From Lentzea kentuckyensis (GTDB taxonomy: Bacteria; Actinomycetota; Actinomycetes; Mycobacteriales; Pseudonocardiaceae): a stretch of 64,000 nt of DNA. The DNA lies in NCBI RefSeq assembly GCF_002150765.1, contig NZ_MUYM01000100.1, forward strand, positions 1 to 64,000. Direction: 5' to 3'. Below the pieces are notes generated by a model that was given only the letters and a program-made list of their open reading frames with translations, had not been told where the DNA came from and did not search any database. Positions 8,252 to 16,097 of the stretch are shown piece after piece. The first letter of the stretch is position 1; every line of letters begins with the position of its first letter. A program made the translations under genes and the position numbers.

Positions 8252-9102
8252 GCCTTTTCCCCGTCCAAGAGTTCCTGCCAGGCCCAGCCCAGCGTCCGGC
8301 GAGCCATCACGGCCAGTGCGTGCTTGCGATACGCCGCCGACCCGCGCACGTCGTCGATCGGCGACGCGGCCTGCGAGACCAGCTCCCCGAACTCGCGCTT
8401 CACCGAGTCCAGCAGCGGCTTCGGCGAGGCGAAGTCCAGCGCGGAGGCCAGGAACTGCTCGGCGTCCAGGGCCCGGCGCGGCGTGGGAGCCGCGGAACCG
8501 ACCGCCGCGCCGACCCGGTTCTCCGCCGGGAACAGCGAGATCGCGAACGAGCACACCGCGATCACCATGGCGTTGCGCGTGCCGACCTTGGAGAACTGTT
8601 GTGGCCCCTTGGCAGGCGTCAGGTGAACCGCCACGATCAGCTCGTCCGGCTCCAACGCGTTCCGCTTGACGCCCAGATAGAAGTCGTCCGCCGGGATCAT
8701 CCGCGTCCCGCGCACCGAGGCCACCTCGATCACCGCGTCGGACGCCAGCAGCACCGGGTGCGTGTCCCCGGCGGGGGAGGCCGCGCCGAGGTTGCCGCCG
8801 ACCGTGCCGCGGTTGCGGATCTGCGGCGAACCGACCGTTCGTGAAGCCATCGCGAGGCCGGGGAGCTGGGCGCCGAGCTCGTCGATGATCCGCACGTACG
8901 GCACGCCCGCGCCGACCCGCAGGCCGCCGGACCACTGCTGGAGTTCGGGAATCCTGGTCAGGTCGAGCAGCGCGCCTGGCCTGCGGTGGTCGTAGTTGAG
9001 CTCCACCATGACGTCCGTGCCGCCGGCGATCGGCACGGCGTCCGGCCGGGAGGCCTTCAGCTCCAACGCCTCCGCAAGCGTTTCCGGTCGAAGGAAGTCC
9101 AT
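8242..9102 (-). CDS. pucC: xanthine dehydrogenase FAD-binding subunit
   Basis: The 286-residue subunit is of the CO dehydrogenase flavoprotein type. It starts MDFLRPETLAEAL and shows the FAD-binding AGGTDVMVE and the SPQIRNRGTVGGNLG loops, then the C-terminal CO-deh_flav_C-like domain (about 175-280). It passes electrons from the 2Fe-2S clusters to an external acceptor. It begins 2 bp after the HIU hydrolase stop, and overlaps the next gene by 10 bp. Confidence 0.92.
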   Translation of the reverse strand: MDFLRPETLAEALELKASRPDAVPIAGGTDVMVELNYDHRRPGALLDLTRIPELQQWSGGLRVGAGVPYVRIIDELGAQLPGLAMASRTVGSPQIRNRGTVGGNLGAASPAGDTHPVLLASDAVIEVASVRGTRMIPADDFYLGVKRNALEPDELIVAVHLTPAKGPQQFSKVGTRNAMVIAVCSFAISLFPAENRVGAAVGSAAPTPRRALDAEQFLASALDFASPKPLLDSVKREFGELVSQAASPIDDVRGSAAYRKHALAVMARRTLGWAWQELLDGEKACA

Positions 9103-9104
9103 CG

Positions 9105-9407
<303 letters not shown>

Positions 9408-9547
9408 TCGCCCTCCCATCTGGTTGTGAGCCAGTACACCTAGTCACCGGCCCGATCCACTACAGCCGGGACGCATGAATCAGCAGGCTCCTACACGTAA
9501 CGAATTTGTGCTTTCCTACAAACACGAATGGACGAAAGTGACCTGTC
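9408..9547. promoter_or_regulatory. divergent promoter region, purine operon / pucR
   Basis: This 140-bp gap must hold the promoters of both the purine operon (minus) and pucR (plus). It is AT-richer than its flanks around 9490-9540 and has a TTTGT/ACAAA dyad near 9506-9523 (8-bp spacer) that could be a regulator site. I could not assign -35/-10 boxes with confidence. Confidence 0.4.
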
Positions 9548-10987
9548 ATGTTGCTGCTGCGGACGTTGCTGCAGATGCCGGAACTGCGGCTGAGCCTGCA
9601 AACCGGTGAGGACCAGCTCGACCGCACGGTCAGCCGTGTGTACGGAACGGAGCTGCCCGACCCCAGCCGGTACCTGTCCGGCGGGGAGCTCGTGCTGTCC
9701 GGCCTGCTCTGGCACCACGGCCCGCAGGACTCCGAGACGTTCGTCCGTTCGCTCGCCGCGGCCCGCGTCGCCGGCCTGGCCGCGTCCGAGACCGAGAACC
9801 GCTCGCTGCCCGAGGACCTGGTCGACGCCTGCGAACGCCACCACGTGCCGTTGCTGGAGGTGCCTGTCGACCTGTCGTTCGCGACCATCACCGAACGCGT
9901 GTCGATGGAACTGGTCGGGCTCAGCAGGCACCGCCGGTTGCTGAACGTCATCGCGGAGGGCTCCGGGCTGCCCGCGTTGTTGTTGGCGGGCGGACACGAG
10001 CTGAACGCGCCGTGCTGGGTGCTCTCCACCACCGGCCGGGTCGTGGCGGGCGGCGAACTGCCGGAGCGGGTCACGCTGGTGAAGGAGTTCCTGCAGGCCG
10101 ACCGGCTCCCGAAGACGGTCAGGGGCATGACGCTCGTGCCCGTCTCCGAACGCGGTGGCAACCGGCTCACCAGCTGGATCCTCGTCGTGGGCGGCGCACC
10201 GCAGCAAGAGGCCGCCGCCGAGCTCGCGTCCCTGGTCGGCCTGGAACGCCTCCGCCAGGCCCAGGGCAGACAGATCGAGAACCGCACCGCCGGGCCGCTC
10301 GTGACCGCCGTGCTGAGCGGTTCCGCGGACGTCGAGTCACGGCTGGCGGCGGCCGGGCTGGAGAACGTGCGGCTGCGCGTGATCAGCGCGGTGACGTCCG
10401 ATCAACGGACCGATCTGGCAGCCGCCGTGCTGGAGGAAACGCTGCCACAGGCGTTGGTGACGCCTGTGGGGGACACGGTCTACGCGGTGGCCAAGGCCGA
10501 CGACTCGTTGCCGGACGACGTGCGTGAGGCGATGCGCGTGATGGAGCCGGGACTCGGGTCGTCGCGCGTCCTGGTCGGCATCAGCTCACCGGTCGAGTGG
10601 CGTGGTTTGCGTGGCGCTGCGGAGGAAGCCACGCACGCGCGTCGGCTGGGTGAACGTCGTGGCGGTCGCACGTGCGTGGTGGCGGGCGAGGAGATCGCGC
10701 TCTATCAACTGCTGCTCGCCGGCGTCCCGGAAGAGCTGCGGGCGTCGCTGCGCCGCCGGTTGCTCGGTCCGGTGCTGGACTACGACGCCGAGCACGGGTC
10801 GGATCTCATCGGCACGCTGAAGGTGTTCCTGGACTGCTCCGGCTCGTGGACCGCCGCGGCCGCCAAGCTGCACGTCCACGTGAACACGTTGCGATACCGG
10901 GTGGGGCGTGTCGAGGAACTGCTGGGCGTCGACCTGGCCGAGTTCGAGGCGCGCGTGGACCTCTTCCTGGCACTGCAGGCGGGGTAG
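9548..10987 (+). CDS. pucR: PucR-family transcriptional regulator of purine catabolism
   Basis: The 479-residue regulator has the N-terminal PucR sensor domain (about 5-120: LQMPELRLSLQTGEDQLDR, LSGGELVLSGL), a middle GGDEF-like region, and the C-terminal PucR HTH (about 415-475: TLKVFLDCSGSWTAAAAKL then VHVNTLRYRVGRVEELLG). It is transcribed divergently from the xanthine dehydrogenase operon. In B. subtilis PucR controls purine degradation genes in response to allantoin-type effectors. The same ligand here is an inference. It is intact and full length; a TnpB gene follows within 35 bp. Confidence 0.9.
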   Translation: MLLLRTLLQMPELRLSLQTGEDQLDRTVSRVYGTELPDPSRYLSGGELVLSGLLWHHGPQDSETFVRSLAAARVAGLAASETENRSLPEDLVDACERHHVPLLEVPVDLSFATITERVSMELVGLSRHRRLLNVIAEGSGLPALLLAGGHELNAPCWVLSTTGRVVAGGELPERVTLVKEFLQADRLPKTVRGMTLVPVSERGGNRLTSWILVVGGAPQQEAAAELASLVGLERLRQAQGRQIENRTAGPLVTAVLSGSADVESRLAAAGLENVRLRVISAVTSDQRTDLAAAVLEETLPQALVTPVGDTVYAVAKADDSLPDDVREAMRVMEPGLGSSRVLVGISSPVEWRGLRGAAEEATHARRLGERRGGRTCVVAGEEIALYQLLLAGVPEELRASLRRRLLGPVLDYDAEHGSDLIGTLKVFLDCSGSWTAAAAKLHVHVNTLRYRVGRVEELLGVDLAEFEARVDLFLALQAG

Positions 10988-11021
10988 TAGCTGCTTGGTC
11001 GCCCGCTACGGTGTCGGCGAG

Positions 11022-12449
11022 ATGGTCACGGTGATCCAGGCGTATCGGTTTGCGCTTGATCCGACTCCAGGGCAGCAGGCGGTCCTGGGGTCGCATTGTG
11101 GTGCGCAGCGGTACGCGTTCAACTGGGGTTTGGCGCGGATCAAAGCAAATTTGGACCAGCGAGCCGCGGAGAAGACCTACAACCTCCCCGGCGATCAACT
11201 CAGTCCGTCGATGTCGTGGTCGGCCTACAGCTTGCGCAAGGACTGGAACCGGGCCAAGAACGAGGTCGCCCCATGGTGGGCGGAGAACTCGAAGGAGGCT
11301 TACTCCTGCGGCCTGGCCAACCTGGCGACCGCGTTGGGCAACTGGACAGACTCCAAGCGTGGCAAGCGGAAGGGGCGCAGGCTCGGGTTCCCGAGGTTCA
11401 AGGGCAAGCGGTCCGGTCTGTCGTGCCGGTTCACCACCGGCGCCTTCGGCCTCGCTGATGATCGCCGGCACGTGAAGCTGCCTCGCATCGGCTTGGTGCG
11501 CACGCACGAGTCAACTCGCAAGCTGGCCCGGCACGTTGAGCGCGGTACTGCCCGCATCCGCTCGGCGACAGTGTCCCGCCGGGTGGGCCGGTGGTTCGTG
11601 TCGTTCTCCGTGGAGATCACCCGCGCCGACCCCGTACCCGCCCGGCCCGACAGCGTGGTCGGGGTCGATCTGGGGGTGAAATCCCTGGCCGTGTTGTCGA
11701 CAGGCGACGTCATCCCGAACTCGCGCCACCTGGAAACCGCCCAGCGGGAACTGCGTCGCCTGCAACGCCAGGCCGCGCGCCGCACCGGCCCGGACCGGCG
11801 CACCCGCCAGGAACCCTCCGCCCGGTGGCGCAAGACCCAGGCCCGCATCGCCCAGGTACACGCCGCGGTCGCGAACGCCCGCCGGGACAGCCTGCACAAG
11901 CTCACCACCCGGTTGGTCCGTACCCATGGCGCGGTCGTGGTCGAGGACCTGAACGTGGCCGGCATGCTGCGCAACCGGCGGCTGGCCCGGCACATCGCCG
12001 GTGTCGGGATGGCCGAGCTGCGTCGCCAGATCGAGTACAAAGCCCGGTGGGCTGGCGTGCAGGTGCACGTTGCCGACCGGTGGTATCCCTCGTCCAAGAC
12101 GTGTTCGGGTTGTGGTGTGGTGAAAGCCAAGCTGCGCCTGTCCGAACGCGTGTACCGCTGTGACGCGTGCGGCATGGTCTGCGACCGGGACCTCAACGCC
12201 GCACGTAACCTCGCTGCGCTCGTGCGCCGCGAGACGTCCTCCCCGAGTTGCGGGGCGACGCGAAACGAGCCCGCTGGAAACCCACGTAAGACCCGCACCA
12301 CGCGGGCGACGGGTACGGCCACGGGAAGACCCGCACCAACCGGTACGGGCCAACGCCGACGCCGCAAGGCGCGGCTGCCTGAACACAGCGGATTCATGTT
12401 CGCTCACACGTCAGGTAACGGTAGCTTGAAGGGGTGCCCTTCGACTTGA
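11022..12449 (+). CDS. tnpB: solo TnpB RNA-guided nuclease of an IS200/IS605 or IS607-type element
   Basis: The 475-residue protein has the TnpB layout: N-terminal HTH/wedge region (QAYRFALDPTPGQQ, AQRYAFNWGL), RuvC-I with D216 in GVDLGVKSLAV, RuvC-II with E308 in VVVEDLNVAGM, a C4 zinc ribbon (C361, C364, C380, C383) and RuvC-III in CDRDLNAARN. All catalytic residues are present, so it may be active. No TnpA transposase is adjacent. Start ATG at 11022, 35 bp after pucR. The frame runs 16 bp into the next gene; its last ~70 residues are Arg/Thr-rich and probably overlap the guide-RNA region. Confidence 0.92.
   Translation: MVTVIQAYRFALDPTPGQQAVLGSHCGAQRYAFNWGLARIKANLDQRAAEKTYNLPGDQLSPSMSWSAYSLRKDWNRAKNEVAPWWAENSKEAYSCGLANLATALGNWTDSKRGKRKGRRLGFPRFKGKRSGLSCRFTTGAFGLADDRRHVKLPRIGLVRTHESTRKLARHVERGTARIRSATVSRRVGRWFVSFSVEITRADPVPARPDSVVGVDLGVKSLAVLSTGDVIPNSRHLETAQRELRRLQRQAARRTGPDRRTRQEPSARWRKTQARIAQVHAAVANARRDSLHKLTTRLVRTHGAVVVEDLNVAGMLRNRRLARHIAGVGMAELRRQIEYKARWAGVQVHVADRWYPSSKTCSGCGVVKAKLRLSERVYRCDACGMVCDRDLNAARNLAALVRRETSSPSCGATRNEPAGNPRKTRTTRATGTATGRPAPTGTGQRRRRKARLPEHSGFMFAHTSGNGSLKGCPST
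12230..12430 (+). ncRNA. possible omega (reRNA) scaffold at the tnpB 3' end
   Basis: TnpB guide RNAs normally overlap the 3' end of tnpB and extend to the element right end. This stretch encodes the low-complexity tail and contains short G/C stems, for example around 12350-12375. The element boundary and guide are not determined; the placement follows family knowledge only. Confidence 0.3.
12422..12427 (+). promoter_or_regulatory. -10 box of a leaderless promoter
   Basis: TAGCTT lies 6 bases before the GTG at 12434, which would make the start codon the transcript's first codon. No clear -35 is seen. Confidence 0.5.
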
Positions 12450-12736
12450 TGAAGGTGCTGCGCAGGTTGCGTCCTGCCCCGGTGTCCCCGCATCGGCCGA
12501 TCGAACGCATCGCGGCCGACCTTCGTCGTGTGCGCAGGGCGCTGGCCTGCTTCGAGCCGGAGGACTCGGCGGTCAAGAAGATCGCCGCACGTCAGGCCTA
12601 TGACGCGTTGCTCGTGCAGGCCTGCGCGGCGTTGGAGGTCGAGCACCGGCTGGGCCGCTTGCCGCAGGGGCTGGACCGCGAGATCGAGCGGTTCAGGGTC
12701 GAGGAGTGCCTGAGGCGCCGCGGGTTGTCAGTCTGA
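12434..12736 (+). CDS. small conserved hypothetical protein
   Basis: The 100-residue, mostly alpha-helical protein is rich in Arg and Ala and has no membrane segment. It contains IERIAADLRRVRRALACFE and an AYDALLVQACAALEVEH stretch; I believe I have seen similar small proteins in actinomycete genomes but know no function. The GTG start at 12434 is supported by the -10 box 6 bases upstream. It begins inside the run-on 3' end of tnpB (16-bp overlap), which suggests the transposable element ends upstream of this gene. Confidence 0.6.
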   Translation: MPFDLMKVLRRLRPAPVSPHRPIERIAADLRRVRRALACFEPEDSAVKKIAARQAYDALLVQACAALEVEHRLGRLPQGLDREIERFRVEECLRRRGLSV

Positions 12737-12789
12737 CGGCTGATGGGGCTTGAGCCTTCAGGCTGATGTATCCGCGGGGCGCGGTTTCC

Positions 12790-12795
12790 TACCGT
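12790..12795 (+). promoter_or_regulatory. -10 box of a leaderless promoter
   Basis: TACCGT lies 6 bases before the ATG at 12802, so the lipoprotein transcript would start at or next to its start codon. Confidence 0.5.
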
Positions 12796-12801
12796 TCCAC
12801 C

Positions 12802-13122
12802 ATGAGGACCGTCTTACTCGTGGGCCTGCTGCTGGCCGGAAGCACCGGCTGCGCGGTAGCGCCCCATATCCGCGTGGTGGTCGAGGGATCCGGCACGACG
12901 GACCAGCTCACCTACGCGTTTCCCGGTGAAGAGGAACGGACCCTGCGCAACCCGGACATGCCGTTCGAACGCATGGGCGCGCGCAAGGGACGGGTGGCCA
13001 TCCGGCTGGAGGGCGTGCACGGCGAGCTCACCTGCAAGATCATCATCAACGGCCGTCAGGTCAGGAGCGCCACCTCCAACACGGGTGCCGCACTCACGTG
13101 CGATCACTCTATGGCTGTCTGA
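12802..13122 (+). CDS. putative lipoprotein with an MmpS-like domain
   Basis: The 106-residue exported protein has a signal peptide (MRTVLLVGLLLAG) and a somewhat loose lipobox ending STGC, so Cys at about residue 17 would be lipidated. The mature part (VVVEGSGTTDQLTY, then GELTCKIIINGRQV and SNTGAALTC) resembles the small beta-sandwich domain of actinobacterial MmpS proteins, with two cysteines that may pair. Start at 12802 is chosen because the longer ORF start at 12766 places non-signal residues first and the -10 box fits 12802. No MmpL transporter is adjacent, and the function is unknown. Confidence 0.65.
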   Translation: MRTVLLVGLLLAGSTGCAVAPHIRVVVEGSGTTDQLTYAFPGEEERTLRNPDMPFERMGARKGRVAIRLEGVHGELTCKIIINGRQVRSATSNTGAALTCDHSMAV

Positions 13123-13172
13123 CGCAAGACGGTGAAAGCCCGTAGCTTCAAGGTGTCGGGGAGGTACGGGCG

Positions 13173-13913
13173 ATGAGTGACGTTCTGACGGGCACCACCA
13201 CAGGCACGATCCGTTGCACCAACGACGTACCGAGGCGGTTCCGGCCTCCTGCGCCGCCGCGGCACTTCGTGGGCCGCGACGCCGAGCTGGCTGGCATCAG
13301 GGCCGGTGGGGTGACGGTGCTGAGCGGGCCCGGCGGGGTGGGCAAGACCGCGCTGGCGCTGAAGTGGTTGCAGGAACGGCGATCCGGCGAGCAGCTGTAC
13401 GTCGATCTGGCCACCCAGGATCTCGACCGGCTGCTGCGGTCGTTCGGTCTCAACGGGGTGGCACCGGACGAGGTCGCGGACGTGTTCCGCGGCCTCGCGA
13501 CCCGGCGGCAGTTCACCCTGTTGCTGGACAACGCGGACTCCGCCGAGCAGGTGACGCCGCTGCTGCCCGCGTCCGGCACGGTGCTCGTGACCAGCCGGGC
13601 GAAGCTGAACCTCCCGCAGGCGCACCAGATCGACGTCGAGCCGCTCACCGACGACGGGCGCCTCGGCCAGCTGCTCGACCGGTCCTATGTGGAGCTTCCG
13701 GAACGGCAGGCGCGGCTCTACCGGTTGTGCGCGTGGGAGGCCGGCACGTTCGGCGTTCCGGTGGCGGCGGCGATCGCGGGTGAGCCCGACTGCGACGTCG
13801 AGGACGCGCTGGACGACCTGGTCGAGAAGTCGTTGCTCACCGAGGTGGGCGACTACGCGTTCAGGTTCCACGACCTCGTGCGTGCCCATGCGCGCACGAA
13901 ACGCTATCAATAG
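13173..13913 (+). CDS. short STAND-type (NB-ARC-like) P-loop ATPase, apparently truncated
   Basis: The 246-residue protein has the Walker A motif GPGGVGKTALAL (about 50-60), a Walker B-like FTLLLDNAD, and the TVLVTSRAKL sensor strand of NB-ARC/AfsR-type ATPases, then a short winged-helix-like end (CAWEAGTFGVPVAAA to FHDLVRAHA). Family members usually continue with several hundred residues of TPR repeats; here the frame stops at TAG directly after the winged helix. An effector domain is also missing at the N-terminus. Possible promoter TAGCTT at 13143-13148; GGGGAGG lies about 10 bases before the ATG. Confidence 0.7.
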   Translation: MSDVLTGTTTGTIRCTNDVPRRFRPPAPPRHFVGRDAELAGIRAGGVTVLSGPGGVGKTALALKWLQERRSGEQLYVDLATQDLDRLLRSFGLNGVAPDEVADVFRGLATRRQFTLLLDNADSAEQVTPLLPASGTVLVTSRAKLNLPQAHQIDVEPLTDDGRLGQLLDRSYVELPERQARLYRLCAWEAGTFGVPVAAAIAGEPDCDVEDALDDLVEKSLLTEVGDYAFRFHDLVRAHARTKRYQ

Positions 13914-14023
13914 TTAAAAGCACTAACGGCCGTTTAATGCATACGACTCCGGTAAGCGGAGTTCGTTGGTGTTTAAGGGTTGTCAACACCGGGGTGGCTC
14001 CATTCGGGAATCCGAAATGGTCA

Positions 14024-14029
14024 TATCCT
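14024..14029 (+). promoter_or_regulatory. -10 box of a leaderless promoter
   Basis: TATCCT lies 7 bases before the ATG at 14037. The preceding stretch 13914-14036 is AT-richer than its surroundings and holds a small hairpin (ACTCCG/CGGAGT, about 13947-13963). Confidence 0.5.
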
Positions 14030-14036
14030 TCACGTC

Positions 14037-14879
14037 ATGCCGAAGGATTTCCGGGCCTCGACGCTCGAACGCGCCATCGGGCGGCAGCTGGCCGGGTGGC
14101 GCGCGGAGCGCGAGCTGAGCCTGACCGAGGCCGGCCAGCGTGTGGGTTTCAGCGGTGCCAAGCTGTCCATGATGGAGAACGCCGTGCAGCCGTCGGCGCC
14201 GGTGGACGTCATGGCGCTCGGTTACGTGTACAAGGTGCCGACTCCGGAATGGCAGGCCGTGGTGGTGCGCGCGGAGTACGCGGAACAAGTCCGCAAGCGC
14301 GCGCTCAACAACGCCGTGAACTTCGATCCGGCGGCGGACTTCGCGAATCTCGTGTTCGAGGCGACGTTGCTGCGGGCGTTCACGACGGATCTCGTGCCGG
14401 CCGTCTTTCAACTCGGCGGGTACACGAACGCGGCGATGCTGACCGACGACCCGGTCCGGACCGCGCGGCTCACGATGGCGCGGGAGGCGTGGTCGGCGCG
14501 GCTGGGCGACAAGGACCCGCTGACCGTGCAGGCGGTCTTCCCGGAAGCCGTGCTGCGGCAGGTCGTTGGAGGGCCGCGGGTGATGAAGGCGCAGTTGCTG
14601 CACCTGATGGAGGTCAGCGAGTACCCGACGGTGAGCCTTCAGGTCGTGCCGCGTGGTGCCGGGGCCTATCCGGCGATGGGGTCGCCGTTCACGTTGCTGG
14701 GTTTTCCGCACCGTCAGCACAACGACGTGGCGTACCTGGAGACGTTCATCAAGGGCGAGTACGTCGAGGAGCCCGGCCTGACCGAGCGGTGCGCGCAGCG
14801 GTTCGCCGGGCTGCAGCAGCTCGCGCTCGGGGCGGGCGAGTCGCTGGAGCTCATCGCCGAGGCCGCCGCTGAGCTGTAG
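14037..14879 (+). CDS. XRE-family regulator with a DUF5753 C-terminal domain
   Basis: The 280-residue protein has an N-terminal lambda-repressor-type HTH (about 10-65: LERAIGRQLAGWRAERELSLTEAG, SGAKLSMMENA) and a DUF5753 domain (about 95-275: LLRAFTTDLVPAVFQLGGYTNAA, VSLQVVPRGAGAYPAMGSPFTLLGF). Such regulators are abundant in actinomycetes and often pair with a small DUF397 protein; none is adjacent here. Start at 14037 is preferred over 13980 because the HTH begins there and the -10 box fits. It follows the truncated STAND ATPase, with a separate promoter. Confidence 0.85.
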   Translation: MPKDFRASTLERAIGRQLAGWRAERELSLTEAGQRVGFSGAKLSMMENAVQPSAPVDVMALGYVYKVPTPEWQAVVVRAEYAEQVRKRALNNAVNFDPAADFANLVFEATLLRAFTTDLVPAVFQLGGYTNAAMLTDDPVRTARLTMAREAWSARLGDKDPLTVQAVFPEAVLRQVVGGPRVMKAQLLHLMEVSEYPTVSLQVVPRGAGAYPAMGSPFTLLGFPHRQHNDVAYLETFIKGEYVEEPGLTERCAQRFAGLQQLALGAGESLELIAEAAAEL

Positions 14880-14963
14880 AGATGTCGGATTCCTGAGAAA
14901 ACTCCGGTTCGGCCGCGTCAGGGAGAAGGATCGGGGGCGCACCCAAACCGAAAAGGAGACGGC

Positions 14964-15875
14964 ATGTACCGCAGATTCGGTGTCCTGCTCGCGGCGGTCC
15001 TGGGCGTCACGTTCACCGCCGCGCCGGCCACCGCAGACGCGTCCCAGCATGATCCAACAGGGCAGTTCCCGACGGAGTTCTCCCTGCCGAACGGGTGGCA
15101 ACCGGAAGGCATCGCGATCAGCGGCACCACGGCCTACTTCGGGTCGCGGGCCGACGGGTCGATCTACGCGGCGGACCTTCGCACCGGCAAGGGCCAGGTA
15201 CTGGCCAAGGGGCCTGGCACACCGTCGCTCGGCATGAAGGTCGACGCGCGCAAACGGCTGTGGGTAGCGGGTGGTGTTGGTGGCGACGCACGCGTGTATG
15301 ACACCCGCACCGGTGCGTTGCTGGCGAAGTTCCAGTTCGCGACAACGGACACGTTCGTCAACGACGTCGTGCTGACCGACAAGTCGGCGTGGTTCACCGA
15401 CTCGCGCAAGGCGGTTCTGTACGAGGTGCCGCTCAACCTCAAGCCGCACCGGACCCTGGCGCTGACCGGCGACCTCGTCGTCACGCCCGGCGCGACGAAC
15501 CTCAACGGCATCGTCACCGGGCTCGACGGCGGCCTGATCGCCGTGCAGAGCAACACCGGGTCGCTGTTCCGAATCGATACACGTTTGGGCAAAACGACCA
15601 GCATCAATTTGCACGGTCAAACACTCACGAATGGCGACGGTCTGTTGCGTGAGGGACGCCAGTTGTTCGTGGTGCAAAACAGGCTGAACAAAGTCGCGCG
15701 CTACACGCTCAGTCGTGATGGCGCGACCCTAGCGGCGGAACGCACGGATGCGCGGTTCGACGTTCCCACGACCGTTGCCGCGTTCGGTAAGCGCCTGTAC
15801 CTGCCGAATGCCCGGTTCAGCACCCCGCCGACGCCCGAGACCACCTACAACGTCGTCGCGGTTGAGCGCCCGTAG
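14964..15875 (+). CDS. secreted SMP-30/gluconolactonase-like beta-propeller protein
   Basis: The 303-residue protein starts with a Sec signal (MYRRFGVLLAAVLGVTFTAA) with likely cleavage after ATADA. The rest is repeated four-strand blades with motifs such as PEGIAISGTTAYFGSRADGSIY, SLGMKVDARKRLWVAGG and LNGIVTGLDGGLIAVQSNTG, typical of SMP-30/NHL-type propellers. It is probably released or wall-associated; the substrate is unknown. AAAAGGAG precedes the ATG by about 5-6 bases. It stands alone, closed by a hairpin at 15897-15931. Confidence 0.75.
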   Translation: MYRRFGVLLAAVLGVTFTAAPATADASQHDPTGQFPTEFSLPNGWQPEGIAISGTTAYFGSRADGSIYAADLRTGKGQVLAKGPGTPSLGMKVDARKRLWVAGGVGGDARVYDTRTGALLAKFQFATTDTFVNDVVLTDKSAWFTDSRKAVLYEVPLNLKPHRTLALTGDLVVTPGATNLNGIVTGLDGGLIAVQSNTGSLFRIDTRLGKTTSINLHGQTLTNGDGLLREGRQLFVVQNRLNKVARYTLSRDGATLAAERTDARFDVPTTVAAFGKRLYLPNARFSTPPTPETTYNVVAVERP

Positions 15876-15896
15876 AACAGGCACAGGAACTAGCCC

Positions 15897-15931
15897 GTAC
15901 GGGGGTTCTTGCCTTGTGAGAACCCTCGTAC
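15897..15931 (+). terminator. terminator hairpin after the beta-propeller gene
   Basis: Thirteen-base arms (15897-15909 and 15919-15931), one G-U pair, 9-base loop. Confidence 0.6.
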
Positions 15932-15996
15932 CGGGTGTTGCTCCGCTCACTCGACTGGGTAGCCTGCCAACCGCGTACTGCGTGTGATCGCTGTCA

Positions 15997-16026
15997 TTGG
16001 GTAACGATGATCTCTACTTGTAACCT
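15997..16026 (+). promoter_or_regulatory. probable housekeeping promoter of the conservon
   Basis: TTGGGT (15997-16002), an 18-bp spacer, and TAACCT (16021-16026) lie about 70 bp before cvnA. The spacing suits a vegetative sigma factor, and the spot is AT-rich. Confidence 0.55.
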
Positions 16027-16097
16027 AATTTCAGCCGAAGGAGTGACTCGGGTTACCCGCAGCGCTAGCCGTGGGACAGGGAGACCGTGAGAGCGCT

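Noticed and set aside
10988..12449. CRISPR-associated locus around TnpB
   Set aside because: No repeat-spacer array or cas gene is present; the protein is a transposon-type TnpB.
13137..13172. Possible repeat pair with 12421-12440 (both contain TAGCTT followed by an AAGG-rich stretch)
   Set aside because: The shared part is short and is explained by both being -10 promoter regions.
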